Source: Cordia subcordata
Lineage: Eukaryota > Streptophyta > Magnoliopsida > Boraginales > Cordiaceae
DNA length: 64,000 bases
Assembly: GCA_028554755.1 (NCBI GenBank)
Contig: JAPTOF010000005.1
Span: 5,465,501 to 5,529,500, forward strand
Direction: 5' to 3'
Shown: positions 11,330 to 23,241 of the stretch, piece after piece
How positions within the stretch are numbered: position 1 is the first letter of the stretch
Layout of the letters: every line of letters starts with the position of its first letter
Program-made: the position numbers and the translations under genes
Notes under the pieces: generated by a model
Database searches by the model: none
What the model was told of the DNA's origin: nothing
What the model saw: only the letters and a program-made list of their open reading frames with translations

Positions 11330-11760
11330 GGATTTTAAAAAAATGGTTTTGAATCAAATTGACAATGAAGAATTTGGAATTAGGGATTTGGAAACTAGAG
11401 AGTTTGGAATTAGAGATTTTGATTTTTTTTTATTTTTTTGTTTAATGGGTTGAGTTGGATTAAGGATTTAGAAAAGAGGGATTTTGGAAATTGGAACTTT
11501 GATTTAGGAAAGAGGCATTTTGAAAATAAAGATTTTGATTTTTTTTCTTTTTTCTTTTTGGTTTATTGATTGAATTGGAGTTAGGGATTTTGGAAATAGG
11601 AATTTTTATTTTATTTTTTGGTTTATTGGTTGAATTGGAATTAGTTTTTTTTTTTTTTGGTTAAGTTGCTGGTTGTTTATTTTTTTTATTTTAATTGGTC
11701 AAATTTTAATTATTATTTGGGATTTTATTTTTTATTTTTTGATTCAAATGGCTGCATTAA
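11330..11760 (+). repeat. Degenerate T-rich tandem repeat inside Pack-MULE
   Basis: Units of about 50-70 bp repeat with the core TTAGGGATTTTGGAAAT and TTTGGTTTATTGGTTGAATTGG, separated by runs of T. No coding potential is visible. Confidence 0.6.
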
Positions 11761-12313
11761 TGGGTAAAAACAATCATCAGGGCAAAAATGCCCTCAGAAA
11801 AATGGATTATACCCTAAAAGCTAGAAATTAATAGTTACAAGTGCCACACAAGTGTTTTCGTCAGAAGTTTAACGTCTGTAATGAAAAGGAGGAGCAGTGG
11901 CACACATTTTAAATGTCAAGGACTAAAAGGTGGTACTTTTGAAGATGAGGGACTTATGTAGCAAAATATGGGAAAGATGTGGGATTGTTGTGGTAATAAA
12001 CCCTTTTCTCTTTTGCCTTAAATATCAAAGAACATGTCATATACAATGTTCATATTAATAAGAAGTTTTTGTTCTTTTTTAATGTAGGTAAAAATACCAA
12101 CCAAATAAAATTGATAATGTAAATACACTAAATTAAAAATATTGAAAACTTGAAGTGTATTAGACTAAAAGTTTCCACAAAATAAATTCAACTTATTGTG
12201 TACATTAAGTTTTCAAGTTTTGTAATTATTACTCATTTATGAACGTCATTATGTGAGAAGTTGTAGTATTGAAAAAATATTACGAATAATTAGTTCATGA
12301 GTTGGACATAAAT

Positions 12314-13235
12314 TGAGAAAATGCCATTTACTCCCATGAGTTTTTGCTTAAATTCCAAAGTTTCCCATAAAGTTTTGCTTGTACCTATTTCCCTAATGAC
12401 ATCCAGCTTTGCCAAACAATACCTTATGTTTAACGACATTTTGCCATTTATATCTTTTTGTTTGTTCATTGGACTATTTAATAATTGCTATTGTTTTTAT
12501 TTTTTTGTAAATATTATTTTGTTATAGTAAAATTATTATTCTATTTCAATTTGATACATGTATTTTTATGTGCACACAAAAATATAGATTTAAATCTAAA
12601 TTTAATATTTATTTAATTTCTATAACACAACTTTTATACAATAAACTACTTTACATTTTTTATTTTTTATATTCTTAAAAATTAGTTAATTCCAAAATAT
12701 ATGCACTAATTTAAGTAGAAAAGATTGGATTCTATTTGAAATGTATATAAATATATTGAAAAATCAAACTGAATCTAACTTTTTCTCTTTAATCTCGTGG
12801 GTAAAAATTTTGCTTATAAACTACTTCATAAATTTTATCATATTTTGAAATTAAAATCTTTTGATTTTCTATTTGATTCTAGATTATTGTTGCATGATTT
12901 TATTAAATTATTTTTATCTATTTTTTACTTTAATAAATAAATAGATAAGAAATATAAAAGTAAAAATTAAAGTAGCTTATTGTGAACAAAAATTTTATAA
13001 ATAAACTATTCTTTAAATAATTAAAACCTTTATGATTTGCAAATTGATTGTAGTTTTTTTTTTGTTGAATGATTTTATCATATTATTTTATATTAATTTA
13101 ATAAATGTATATCAAATACTTTTCAAACGTTCAATACATTTTGATGGCATTGAGGAATATTGGCAGAACTAAAAGTTCATGGGAGAGCTTGGGTTTTAAA
13201 CTAAAACCCATAGGAGAAAAGGGCATTTACCCCAT
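12314..13235. mobile_element. Non-autonomous TIR element (MITE-like, about 0.9 kb)
   Basis: The left end (GAGAAAATGCCATTTACTCC onward) aligns over about 85 bp with the reverse complement of the right end (GGGGTAAATGCCCTTTTCTC onward). Both contain TCCCAT and AGTTTTGC/ACTTTTAG-type blocks in the same order. ATAAAT flanks both sides (12308-12313 and 13236-13241), with one more mismatched position extending it to 8 bp. The interior is very AT-rich with no coding sequence. The uninterrupted target is seen at about 38750. Confidence 0.7.
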
Positions 13236-13324
13236 ATAAATCTATCTACTCTTGTAAATAACCATCATATTAATTAACCCCTAAGCTCATCAGTTGTAAT
13301 GCTAGCACATACAATAAGGACTTG

Positions 13325-13708
13325 GAGTCCGTTTTGGCTAAGCTTGCTTTTAAGTGCTTATAAGTAGCTTGTGCTTATGAGTGAAAAGCTGCTTATAAGT
13401 AGTCACAAATAAGTAAATATGTGTTTGGATAATATGTGCTTATAAGTTGGTGATATGTTTGGTAAATAAGTGTTTCTAAGTAGTAATGCTAGTTAAAATG
13501 ACTAAAAAGAATATCTCGTTAATTAATGTGATAAAAACTATTTAAGGGTAATATTATCTTTTTATAGCCTTGACCAAAGTACTTATAAACTCCTAAAAAA
13601 TAAGCTAGACCTTGAAGCTTTTTTTTTCTAACCTATAAGCTAATAAAAAGTGATTATAAGCTTGCTAGCCATATATGTGAAAAAGCCTTTTTGGCTTGGC
13701 CAAACATC
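13325..13708. mobile_element. hAT-like MITE
   Basis: The left end has GTCCGTTTTGGCTAAGC and the right end (reverse complement) GACGATGTTTGGCCAAGCC. The interior is rich in CTTATAAGT-type words (AGTGCTTATAAGTAGCTTGT). The related LTR at 38835 lacks this block. The exact target duplication is unclear. Confidence 0.6.
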
Positions 13709-13840
13709 GTCTTAGTTAGGTGCATGGATGCTATCTTTTGCAATCATCTGTCTCTTTTATAAATAGGTTGTACTAGTTACTTGATGGCAATGCAATACAA
13801 CAATTCATTTGTGCATGAAACCTTTGTATGGTGTATAGAG

Positions 13841-14627
13841 TTTCACTAATAGTGTGGTTGGAATAAACTTATTATAAGATACTTACCTTATTGTAATCAT
13901 ACTGGTTCCAATCTGTTAAGACAACTTGTGCTAAGAACCGAACTGAAAAATCCCCTTGATTGGAGTCTCAGTCCATGGAAATCCCCTTATTTGGAGTCTC
14001 AACCCATGGAAGGTCCTAACTCAAGTCAGAGGTCGATATTCGTGTTGTAAAGGGTTAAGGACAGCTCATAGGTCAACACGTGGGAACTATAAAAGGAAAG
14101 CTCATAGGTCAACATGCGGGAACTATATAAGGTAGCATAAAATTTGGTGCATATTAAGGGCTGAAATCATGGGATCTCAAATTCCATCTTACTTGCAAAA
14201 ATTGCCATGATTAAAGGAAACGACCTTCCTATATAGGGATATGGAACCTATGCGAGGGGAGGATCTAATCAACACAAAAACTATCTTCTAACCTTCTTCT
14301 AGGTATCATTGGCCACTCACCCTCATCATCAAAAGGGATCTATGGTTCTTGTCCCTTTAAGACCTAGATTTTAATTATCGATTTTAGGATCTTCAGTAAT
14401 GAAAGAGGATCTTCTAAGATATAAAACATCTTATTATATGCATCTTATGAGAACTCAAAAAAATATACTTTTTATCTTATAAGATATAAGCAATCCATTC
14501 AAATCTTATTTCTTTACAATTATAGATAAGACATTTTATCACAAACATCTTATAAAAACTCAAAACAAACCATACTTTTCTGCATAAAAAGCATGTTATA
14601 ATAAGCTTAAACCAAATAGAGCATAAC
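13841..14627. other. Extra DNA inside copia leader, origin unknown
   Basis: The related copies at 38965-38990 and 50180-50210 lack this block, so it is probably an insertion. It holds two short direct duplications: the pair ending ...GGAGTCTCA(G/A)(T/C)CCATGGAA (about 13960-14010), and GCTCATAGGTCAACA(C/T)G followed by GGGAACTATA (14066-14125). TATAAAAGG and TATATAAGG words follow the latter, which could be old promoter or LTR remnants. Its right part (14380-14620) is rich in ATCTTATAAGA palindromes. I found no gene. Confidence 0.4.
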
Positions 14628-14779
14628 CCTGGCAAGAAAATCTTTTTTTTCCCCCCTCAAATTGGTGAAACCACACCTTCTATTACCTTGACCTCATCAT
14701 TTACTATTGGGTCTACCATTTCGACCACTAGTGTCACCGTTCCCTCTCAACAGCTAGATAGCGTCATTGCTATTAACAC

Positions 14780-15240
14780 TGCTACATAGCTACCATTAAA
14801 ATTAACACAACACAATTGCTTCGTGAAAAGCCCAATTTGATGTTATACTTATTGGGTATAATTTGATGGGTTATCTTGATGATTCAACATAAATTCCATC
14901 TGGCACTAAGAGTTCGAGACACCTCAATTTCCTTTGAAGAACTCCATGACAAACTCATTGAATATAAGTTTCTTAAGCATGAAGAAACACGCCGTGTTTC
15001 TTCCGCCATGACAGTGAACAACACTAGATTTGCTAATAATCAATCTTGCATTCAGTCTCATAAAACTCTAATCCCATAGCTTATGCTTCCATAAATAAAG
15101 GATATAATAACTTTAAGAATAATCAATGGCGTCGAAGTACTAGCTTAAACAATGGTGGATTCCCACCTAATGTTGTTTGTTAGTTTTGCGACAAAAAAGG
15201 GCATATGGCAAAGCAATGCATTGCCACCAAATGATTCATG
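14780..15240 (+). pseudogene. copia gag fragment with CCHC zinc knuckle
   Basis: Readable pieces are LPLKLTQHNCFV (about 14794), an internal RVRDTSISFEELHDKLIEY (about 14912-14968) and a knuckle FCDKKGHMAKQC (about 15187-15222) in a different frame. These are gag landmarks of a copia lineage. The Cys before the knuckle is preceded by a stop codon, and frameshifts separate the pieces. It belongs to the interrupted element whose LTR starts near 8690. Confidence 0.75.
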
Positions 15241-15674
15241 AAATAGCCTATTTGCAAACAACATAACCACTCAGGAGTAGTCCACTGACTAATGGATCAT
15301 CGACAAACAATAAAAGCAAATCCAAATGTGGAAAAGTAAATCCAACATACAAACCTTTCAAAAATAACAAAATATAGACAAAAGAATCTCTCGTCTGTAG
15401 AACTAATTACAATTGCATCCAATTTCATATAAAAGACAAATATTGATAAATGTTTCAAAAGAAATCTCATCCAAGAGAAACATTACAAACTTTTGAAGTA
15501 AACCGATTTAAGCATCCCTAATAACAAATCAATTAAAGTCCTCAATCTTAATTTGCATTAAATAGATGATCTGCACAAAGAGAATAAGCTTATGCAGAAG
15601 TCCTTCGTGATGGTTGTATGCTGTTTGATGAACAAATCTAAGCTCTATGGGTATTATACTTGTTAATGTGGCCA
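15241..15674. other. Unassigned spacer
   Basis: No reading frame, repeat or motif could be supported. The gag homology ends at about 15240 and a different copia LTR begins at 15675. Confidence 0.6.
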
Positions 15675-16415
15675 TGTTCTTGGGCAACAGGAATAGCAAA
15701 TTTCCTTATTAGCATTTACCTTATTTGCTTGTTACCATAATAGTACATAATTAATATGTGTCTTTTTCCTTGTAGTATACTGTTTCCTTTTCCTTGTAGA
15801 ATACTGATTAGGATACTTGTGTACTGTAAATAGGGGCTAGGACATTGTATTATGTGGTGTGAGAGAAACCAGAGTGTGAGCCTTGTAATATTCGCTGATC
15901 GATAATAAACTATTCTCTGCTGCCCGTGAACGTAGGCTTTAAGGCTAAACCACGTAATTCTTCTGTGTCTATTTTCTTCTCGTATTCTTCGTATTTGCAT
16001 GTTTTTCCCCAACAAACTGGTATCTAGAGCTTAGGTACTAATCTGCTGTGAGGGAAAAAATGGAAAAATCAAAACTCACTGTGAAACCAAAAGTGCTCAA
16101 ACCAAAAAGTGCCTAACCAAACAAAGGTCTTTGCTCGGCTAGGAGTGCTCCTGTGCTGTCTAGGTTGAACGTTGGTGGCTGGAGTGGAAGCTTATGTCAG
16201 CAGGTTGTGGTTTGTGTTTGGGTTTGAAGAACGAGCGAAAAAGATAGAGTTCGCGTTCTCTTGAGGTTGGTTTTGGGTATTCAAGTAATTTTTTTTCTTG
16301 GGAAATTGGTTCAAGCTTGTAAAGCAGGTTTAGGGTCTGGGTTTTGGGCTTTGGGTCTGGGTTTTTTGGATCGGGCCTGGGTAGCGGCCTTGTCCAGATT
16401 GACTGGTCTCGTGAT
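15675..16415 (+). mobile_element. Truncated copia copy: 5' LTR, PBS and leader
   Basis: The LTR (15675-16014) starts TGTTCTTGGGCAACAGG and ends CCCCAACA. Three bases later a primer-binding site TGGTATCTAGAGC (16018-16030) matches the tRNA-iMet type. The leader to about 16415 (GGTCTTTGCTCGGCT, GAACGAGCG, GGGCCTGGGTAGCGGCCTTG) aligns with the reverse complement of 1670-1990, so this is the same family as the left-edge element but on the opposite strand. Homology stops before gag. Confidence 0.85.
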
Positions 16416-17326
16416 ACCCCTAGAAGACATTTGTGAGTGGCTCACTCTTACAAGAGGGCTTAGCTTGCATTTATAAGAATAATACAATGTACACAGTTAC
16501 ATAAATGCTTTTTACATGGAATATGTAAATACACTATATAATATACCTTAATAATTTCTTCCATAAATTGTTTGCATTCTTATTTAGAGGCATCAAATGT
16601 AGAATTTTTGCTGTCATTGTGCTTGCTTGATTTTATCATTACCATCACCTTGTTATAAACAAGTTTTGGTTACGTCTTAGATGAATGGTCGCACTGCTTG
16701 GTTTAAAAAAAATCATCATTTTCAAGTCCTTTTAAAACTTTAATGGATTGACACTTTAAAAGCATATCATGATGCTTACAAGAGCCTTTGTGACCAATGA
16801 AGTAAAAAGGATAAATAGCATCGTAGCCCCCTATGGTTTGCCATAACTGTAAGTTAAACCTTGGGGTTAAAAGCTAAAAAAATAAGGGTATACTAGTCTT
16901 CAATGTGTATTATTTATTTGAAAAGCTTGTAAGTCTTTTTGCATTTTTCATTAGCCAAAACAATTAGAGTTAAGAAATTGGATGTGTGTGCTTTATTTTG
17001 AAAACAACCAGGATGGGTTCAGTGCTTGTTTTCAAACCACAAGTGCTAATAATGCACTTATGACAAACCACAGGAGGGTGCGCCACTGTATACCTGATAT
17101 AATTTTAAAACTTGAGAATTAAATTTTTTCTTTTTTTTTTTGAATTTAGTCTTTTATTTGAGAATTTCTTGATTGTTGAAATTCATTGAAATATATAAAA
17201 TTTAAAGGCAAATTCAATTTAATTATCATCAACATACTCTTTAACTGCATTAATTAAAACCATCTCTAAATACCTAACAAATTTGGAACTATATCTAGAG
17301 TGTCACATAGATTTTCACATTGCCTC
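16416..17326. mobile_element. Spacer with a possible small MITE at about 16810-17095
   Basis: There is no gene. The left part of the candidate (ATCGTAGCCCCCTATGGTTTGCCATAA) pairs imperfectly with the reverse complement of its right part (GTGGCGCACCCTCCTGTGGTTTGTCATAAG), suggesting degraded terminal inverted repeats about 285 bp apart. The remaining sequence is unassigned and AT-rich. Confidence 0.4.
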
Positions 17327-19824
17327 TGTCACGCCCCCAAATCCACCTACCTGAACTCGGGGTCGTGATCGCTGTGAGCCTAAAAAGATTGCTCCTCCTA
17401 AACCCGCAAGGCTCTAAAATGCAAGATAGAAAACTAAAACTCACAAATATTTCCATCAGAGCACTAATACCATCATGGCTAGTTATTTTACAAGCTCAAA
17501 TTATTTCCAAGCTACAAAGAAATTAAAGCTAGTTTAATTACATTAGTATCGCCATTAGGGTCTTTTCCGGAATAACCCAAATCATCACCTCTGCAAATTC
17601 ATGTAAATAATATAATGAGCAAAACAAAGCTCAGTAAGTAGACACCTGGGATGAGACCTACGAGTGGTCCTAATCAAAGACACCAGATCGGAATTAATAA
17701 CAGACACTAGGAAATAGCAGAATTTAGGCAAACAGAAGTTACTTTCAGATAAACTGATAAACAAAGCCAAGTCAAAACCAGAGTGTAACTCAGAGCTGTG
17801 ATATTAATACTAAAACGGGCAACCTTAGGCCCCACACCACAATGCCTCTGTCCGAATGGGCACAGAAATGGGACAGAATCATATATATGGGCAACCTCAA
17901 GCCCCATGCCACAACGCCTCCGTTCAACGAGCACAGAACAAGATCAAATATATATACGGCAGTCTCACCCACCGGTTGGTTGTCACAGCTCTAAGGTAAC
18001 ACACTCATCCACAGAAAACACACTAAATAATTCCAGAATCATGGGATCCCAACACATCAGATACAGGCTCGAAATTTTGATTTACGCACTGACAATTCGG
18101 ACTGAGAAAATAAAAATACTCAGAAAACACAAATCAAGTGGAAAGGAAAGGGAACGAAATACCAGAGTACAGATGGGTAGTCCAACTTACCTCAAACCAG
18201 CTCAATAATCAAGTCCCTTTCTTCCTAGTAATTATAACAAGTTATAGTTCACGTTATAATAAACAACTCTAGAGTTAGGATCACACTTTAAAATAACAGG
18301 ATAGAAGAAGAGAATTCAAAGTGAATAATAATAACAATAACTCATTAAACACATGCTAAAATAAGGTTATAACGCTAATTAAGATAATAATCTCAAATTA
18401 ACATAATATAAATTTTTATACTATTTCATGAGTACACCTAATAAACTGGCGTCTAGCAATCTAATGGTTTCATTCTCATAATGCTCCAAAATCTTACAAA
18501 TTTAACTTAGATTAGGATATAAACCATGAAAAAAATAATAAGCAGTAATAAACTAATTCAATTCTTCACCTTCCTAATATCACACGAATTCTAGTTAACT
18601 AAGCAGTACAATTATCAAGGGCACAATTAACTGATAACAAGTCAATAGGAAAGAATTCAAAAGGAATAATGAACCATAATAATCCGATTAAATCCATCTA
18701 TCTCATGTCAATCTATTTAATCACGCCAAACCAATCTTGATAGGAACATTAACCTTATTTTAGCTTTCCTTTCTTCTACCCAAATTATAGTCTTTCATGT
18801 AACTTAGAAATAGAAAGCTAAGTAGATATATACTTAACTCCAACATCATATACTAGCATCCATGACCATGTACAATTTAGTAGCAAGAACTCATCTATTA
18901 TATATTTCTATTCATATAAATATGTTTGACCAAGTCAAAACAATTTTGGTAAATATATTAATCTTATTTTAATTCCCCTTATTCTTATTGTCTTTCCACC
19001 ATTGTCAATTATCACTTAAATAGAATAACTCATAAGCCATGCCTTTGTAATTCTTTCAATAAGCTAGAACCATAAAATCAACTTTACATGCTTCTAACCA
19101 TATAAATACAAATTCACAAGCTTACACAAAAGGCCTGATTCCTTATATTGATCCATTCATAATTTTCATCAATTACTTTAAATAACAAGAGTGGTGAAAT
19201 CCTTCCCTAAATTTCACTTGTACCTACACAAGCTAAATCATACCGCATATAAGATAGCACAGTTTATATGCATATATACCACCTCACACACGTACACGTA
19301 CGTACACACACGGCTACACACCATAGTAATCTTCCTAGATTTCAAAAAGTATTAAGTATTTATAACTTCGTATAACTCCTAATTACCTCTTTTCTTAATT
19401 AGCAAGTGAATTTAAACTTATACTAGTAGCAATATATATCCATATATACACTTGAGTATCTATAGAACACCTTAACATTATGGTAGCCAAAATAGAGTAA
19501 TTAAACTTACTTGACCAGCAAAGACGATGCTAGTTAGCCTTTAATCTTGGTTTTTCCTTCTTGATTTCTCTGCCTATTTCCTTTTCTTTCTTCTTCTTAC
19601 CCATGTGAGTGTGTGTTTGTGTGTGTGTGTGTATAAAAATCTGATAAAAAGAAAAGAAAAGGGGAAGTGGGTTGGTTGGATAATTGGACAAATACCTCAA
19701 CACTTGGCAAACACATACCACACATGTGCACACTTGGTCAGTTCATGCAAAAGTAACTTTATTTTGTTTTTCTTTCTTTCTTCTTTTGTTGTTGTTTTTT
19801 TTTTTTTTTTAACTGGGTATTACA
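17327..19824 (+). mobile_element. Large solo LTR (gypsy-type), about 2.5 kb
   Basis: It begins TGTCACGCCCCCAAATCC and ends TGGGTATTACA, the terminal signature common in plant Ty3/gypsy LTRs. GCCTC (17322-17326) and GCATC (19825-19829) flank it, a 5-bp target duplication with one change. No gag or pol is present. Internally there is a tandem duplication of about 80 bp (GGCAACCTTAGGCCCCACAC and GGCAACCTCAAGCCCCATGC, 17818-17960). A GT-rich run (19605-19632) precedes TATAAAAA near the 3' end, a plausible TATA box. Orientation assumes the usual TGTCACG start. Confidence 0.78.
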
Positions 19825-20608
19825 GCATCTACAGGCAAACTTATGATTGGGGTTCTTTTCATTTTTGCATGGCTATGGGTGCAAGGGGTGAGGGTGGGTC
19901 TATGAGAAGCAAGGATGTGTGTTGAGTGAAATAAATGATACAAGTGTAAACTTAGAAGAGGATTCTAATCCAATTTGTACGAGTCAAATTTACACTAAAA
20001 ATTGGTATTAGAAAGTTTGTTTTCTTCTTCCTGTTCCTCCTAATTTGTTTGTCAAATGGGATTGTGCATTAATTTGAAAATCCAAAGTAGTTTACTAGGA
20101 GAAGGCATCAAAGTAAGTGAAATAAGTATGACAACAAAAGAAACACTAAATAGAGGAAGAGCCATTGGAAGTTGCAAACCAATGAAGTAGTTAAACATAA
20201 GAATCCACTAGAATCAAGAGCATTCCCAAGCATTTCTTAGATGAAGAATTTAGAGAACATAATATGATTTTTGCATAAATTATAAAATACAATATAATAC
20301 TAGCCTTTTACATACAAAGAACAAAGACCCTAAAAATCACTTGAAGTTTGTTTATTGTTTAATGCAACAAACTAAAGTTCACTATACTAGACAACAATGT
20401 TAAGTTTGACAACTTAAGTGCCTTTTGCTTTTCTAGGTCTTTTTCGCATATTAGATAAAACTAAAGACAAAGGGAGTGAGAGAGAGATTCTAGAGCATAA
20501 TATACCAGAGCATATATGCGATAAGAAGAAGGAAGAAAGGATCTCGAGAATACTGACTCGTTATGAGGAATATACTCGTAATGTATGCAGTAGAACAGAC
20601 ATGCTTCT

Positions 20609-20610
<2 letters not shown>

Positions 20611-20652
<42 letters not shown>

Positions 20653-20676
20653 CATACATACATATATATATATATA
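20611..20676. repeat. (TA)n microsatellite
   Basis: A long TA run with CATA interruptions. A matching, differently sized AT run is at the corresponding place in copy B (about 32515-32558). Confidence 0.95.
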
Positions 20677-20850
20677 TCCCATCAATCTATCTTTTCTATA
20701 TAACATATATCTTATACAAAATGTGGGAAGGAGAAGTTATGGAACTACTCGTAACTTCTCACAACCTCCCATAACCACTCTTTTACCCATTTCGCAAATA
20801 GGTCTAATCAGGTAAGCCCATATTGGCTGGTCCAACCCCAATTTCCTACA

Positions 20851-23241
20851 TTATATTTGTAATCGATATGTAGGGATGGCCATTAGATGTTTAGCCCTCA
20901 CCATTACAAGACCAAAATGTTCAGTCATATCCAAATCTATTGGCTTCATATTATCCAAAAGCTTCCAATCAAAGCAATGTGCCAATTGTGCCACCAATAG
21001 GCGAACAACTAAGAGACCAAGATGCATGCCTGGGCAACTTCTCCTACCTGAGCCAAATGGGATAAATTGGAAATCTCTCCCTTGAAGATCTATGTTACTA
21101 CTAATAAATCTCTCAGGGATGAACTTTTTTGAATCACTCCATATATTGGAATCTCGTCCAATTGCCCATATATTTATGATAATTCGCGATTTCTTTGGTA
21201 TGTGGAATCCATCAATCACGCAATCTTCCATTGCCTCATGAGGAAGAAGCAATGGTCCCACAGGATGAAGCCTGAGGGATTCTTTCACCACTACATCCAA
21301 ATATTCCAACCTATCCAAATCTGACTCTTCGACCATCTTGTTCATTCCTACTTCTTCATCCAGTTCTTCTTGGACTTTTTTCATTACTCGTGGGTGCTTC
21401 AGGAGTTCTGAAAAGGTCCATTCAATTACTGATGCCGAAGTGTCCATTGTAGCTGCAAGCATGTCCTACATAGAAATTATCCAGTTAGTCGATTAAAGAT
21501 TACCACCTTATCAGATCAAATAGCATGACCAAAGCATCTAAGAATGGCATAAACGGAATGGATCTTGCATTATTCATAGAAACTAGAATATTTTACTCTT
21601 TAGCAATTGGAGGATCATAATTGTTTTCATATATGCTTGTCTAAAGAATTTCAACACAACACTTAATTATTTGGTATGTTTTGGCAAGACTGTGACATTT
21701 CACTATATAATTGAAATATGTGGGTAGCTACTTTTCTTCATCGACATGATTTACAACAAATTGCATTGGTTCACTGCATTGTTTAGCAATTCAATTTGGT
21801 GGAGTTAATGGTTGATGATATGATGAGTGACAGTTCTAGATCCAATTTAAATATATGAAACGCTTATGTCATATGTGACCTTGAAACATTTTATCAGAGC
21901 CAAAGAAAAAAAGAAAGAAAAAAAGTACTAACGGTGATCTAAAGTTAACTATGTAGTTCTCCACCAAAAAAGATTGATAGAGGCATATGATAATCCATGA
22001 TGTAGTTAAGACACAAGGTGCAAAATGTCAATTACCCAAAAAAAAAAAAAAGAAAAGAAAGGAAGGAAAAAGAAATAAAAAGATCTATTCTAGGTCCCCA
22101 CATTTATATATTCCACCTACTTCCAGGATTTCATCAAAGAACTCCTGTCAATAAGAATTAAAAACAAAAAGGAAGCATATCTGATACTAATATACAGGAA
22201 TTTTCATGTAATTTTGACAACATATAAAGTACTAAATCTTTTGGTTTTTGAGAAAATTTCAATATTTTTTGAAGTCAATCCAAATACGCCTTAAAAAAAA
22301 AAGAAAAATAAATATTATCGATGAGAATATCCAATCCAAAAGGCTGAACCGTGAATTCGTTTACATACCAGCAAAATGGCTTTGATGTGGCGCCTATCAA
22401 TCTCAAATTCAGCCTTTTCAGATTTCATAATGTCCAGCATGGTGTCAACAAAGTCCTTGGTTTGATCAGGGTTTGATGATGATTGTGCATGCTCATCAAT
22501 AATTTTCTCCAAAAATACATCAAATACTTTGTTGACAGCCTTACAACGCCGTGTCAGTCCTTGAATGTCAAAAGCACCAATAAAAGGAAAATAATCACCA
22601 AGATTTGGTGCAGCCACGACTTCCATAATCTCCTGGATCATATCTCTGAACCCTCCTTCACCACCCAACTCTTCATCCGAGTATTTCTTGCCAAACAACA
22701 TCCTGCAAGTCATATCAGCATTTAGGGTAGAAACCTTAGCACTAACATCAACAACACCACCATCTTGTGCTGCTTGTTTGAGCGATTCAACCAACATACT
22801 CAGCTCTTCCTTCCTCATGGCCTAAAATGAATTGATTTTCAGGTTACTAAGCAAGTGTAACGTGCACAGTTTACGCACGTTGCGCCAATAAGGACCGTAT
22901 GGAGCAAAGACCAAGTTCCTCTGCTCGTAGGAGATGTGCTTAGAAGCCTCAAGGCGTGGTCTGCTCGCAAAAACAAGATCATGGGTCTTGAGGAATTGCT
23001 CTGCCGCCTGAGGAGATGAGACTACGATAACGGGTACTAATCCGAATCTCATGTACATGATGGGGCCATGTTTCTTGGCTAACTTCGCCAGATCTTGGTT
23101 GGGATTCTTTCCGAGCAGATGGAGATGTCCCAAGATCGGAATCCCTCTTGGACCCGGAGGTAACCTCTTCTCATTATGCTTGAGGATAACTGCGATGAAT
23201 GCGAATACTGCTGCTGCCAGAGCTGTCCAAATCCAATCCAT
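20851..23241 (-). pseudogene. Cytochrome P450 copy A (CYP736A/CYP71-like), nonsense at codon 140
   Basis: There are two exons: 23241-22369 (291 codons) and 21465-20851 (204 codons plus TAA). They are joined by a 903-bp GT-AG phase-0 intron, giving 495 residues, normal for this family. Features: an N-terminal membrane anchor (about residues 2-20), the hinge PPGPRGIP, an I-helix region [15 protein letters not shown], the ExxR motif ESLR, PERF, and the heme loop [10 protein letters not shown] with the Cys ligand. Similarity is best to plant CYP736A/CYP71-type monooxygenases, ER enzymes oxidising specialised metabolites using cytochrome P450 reductase; the substrate cannot be predicted. Codon 140 is TAG (22824-22822) where copy B has CAG, in the motif after LKINSF. 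The ATG at 23241 is chosen because copy B's first ATG is GTG here. Everything else is intact, so the inactivation looks recent or allelic. Confidence 0.88.
21466..22368 (-). other. Intron of P450 copy A
   Basis: The GT donor follows codon CTG at 22369 (minus strand GTATGT) and the AG acceptor precedes GAC at 21465. Copy B uses the same positions. It contains A-rich runs but no nested gene that I can support. Confidence 0.85.

Larger units (their letters stand above)
8947..12003. mobile_element. Pack-MULE-like DNA transposon with long terminal inverted repeats
   Basis: The right end read in reverse complement (from 12003: GGGTTTATTACCACAACAAT, then CCCTCATCTTCAAAAGT and ACCTTTTAGTCCTTGAC) aligns over roughly 170 bp with the left end (8947-8955 continuing at 10447: ATCTTGGCAGTCC, TTATCTTCAAAAGTG, ACCTTTTAGTCCTTGAC). 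Long TIRs of this kind are typical of Mutator-like elements. TTTTC occurs on both outer sides and may be part of a target duplication. The element interrupts a copia LTR that is continuous at 38400-38470. There is no transposase inside; it carries a captured gene fragment at 10811-11085. Without its nested solo LTR it is about 1.57 kb. Confidence 0.78.
8690..15240 (+). mobile_element. Ty1/copia element (5' LTR, leader, gag), heavily interrupted
   Basis: Comparison with 38256-38990 and 49562-50210 shows one LTR split by later insertions here. LTR pieces: 8690-8946, 12004-12313, 13236-13325 and 13709-13828. The LTR end is followed by a primer-binding-like TGGTGTATAGAG (13829-13840). A leader piece (GAGAAAATCT then GGTGAAAC, about 14628-14670) matches the other two copies, and gag fragments follow at about 14780-15240. 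The element then stops without pol, so it is 3'-truncated. Confidence 0.75.

Noticed and set aside
14380..14625. ATCTTATAAGA-rich stretch as a MITE
   Set aside because: Palindromic words are present but no terminal inverted repeat pair or target duplication could be placed.
20418..20774. 118-residue frame upstream of a TA repeat
   Set aside because: It reads through the (TA)n microsatellite; copy B does not preserve the frame.
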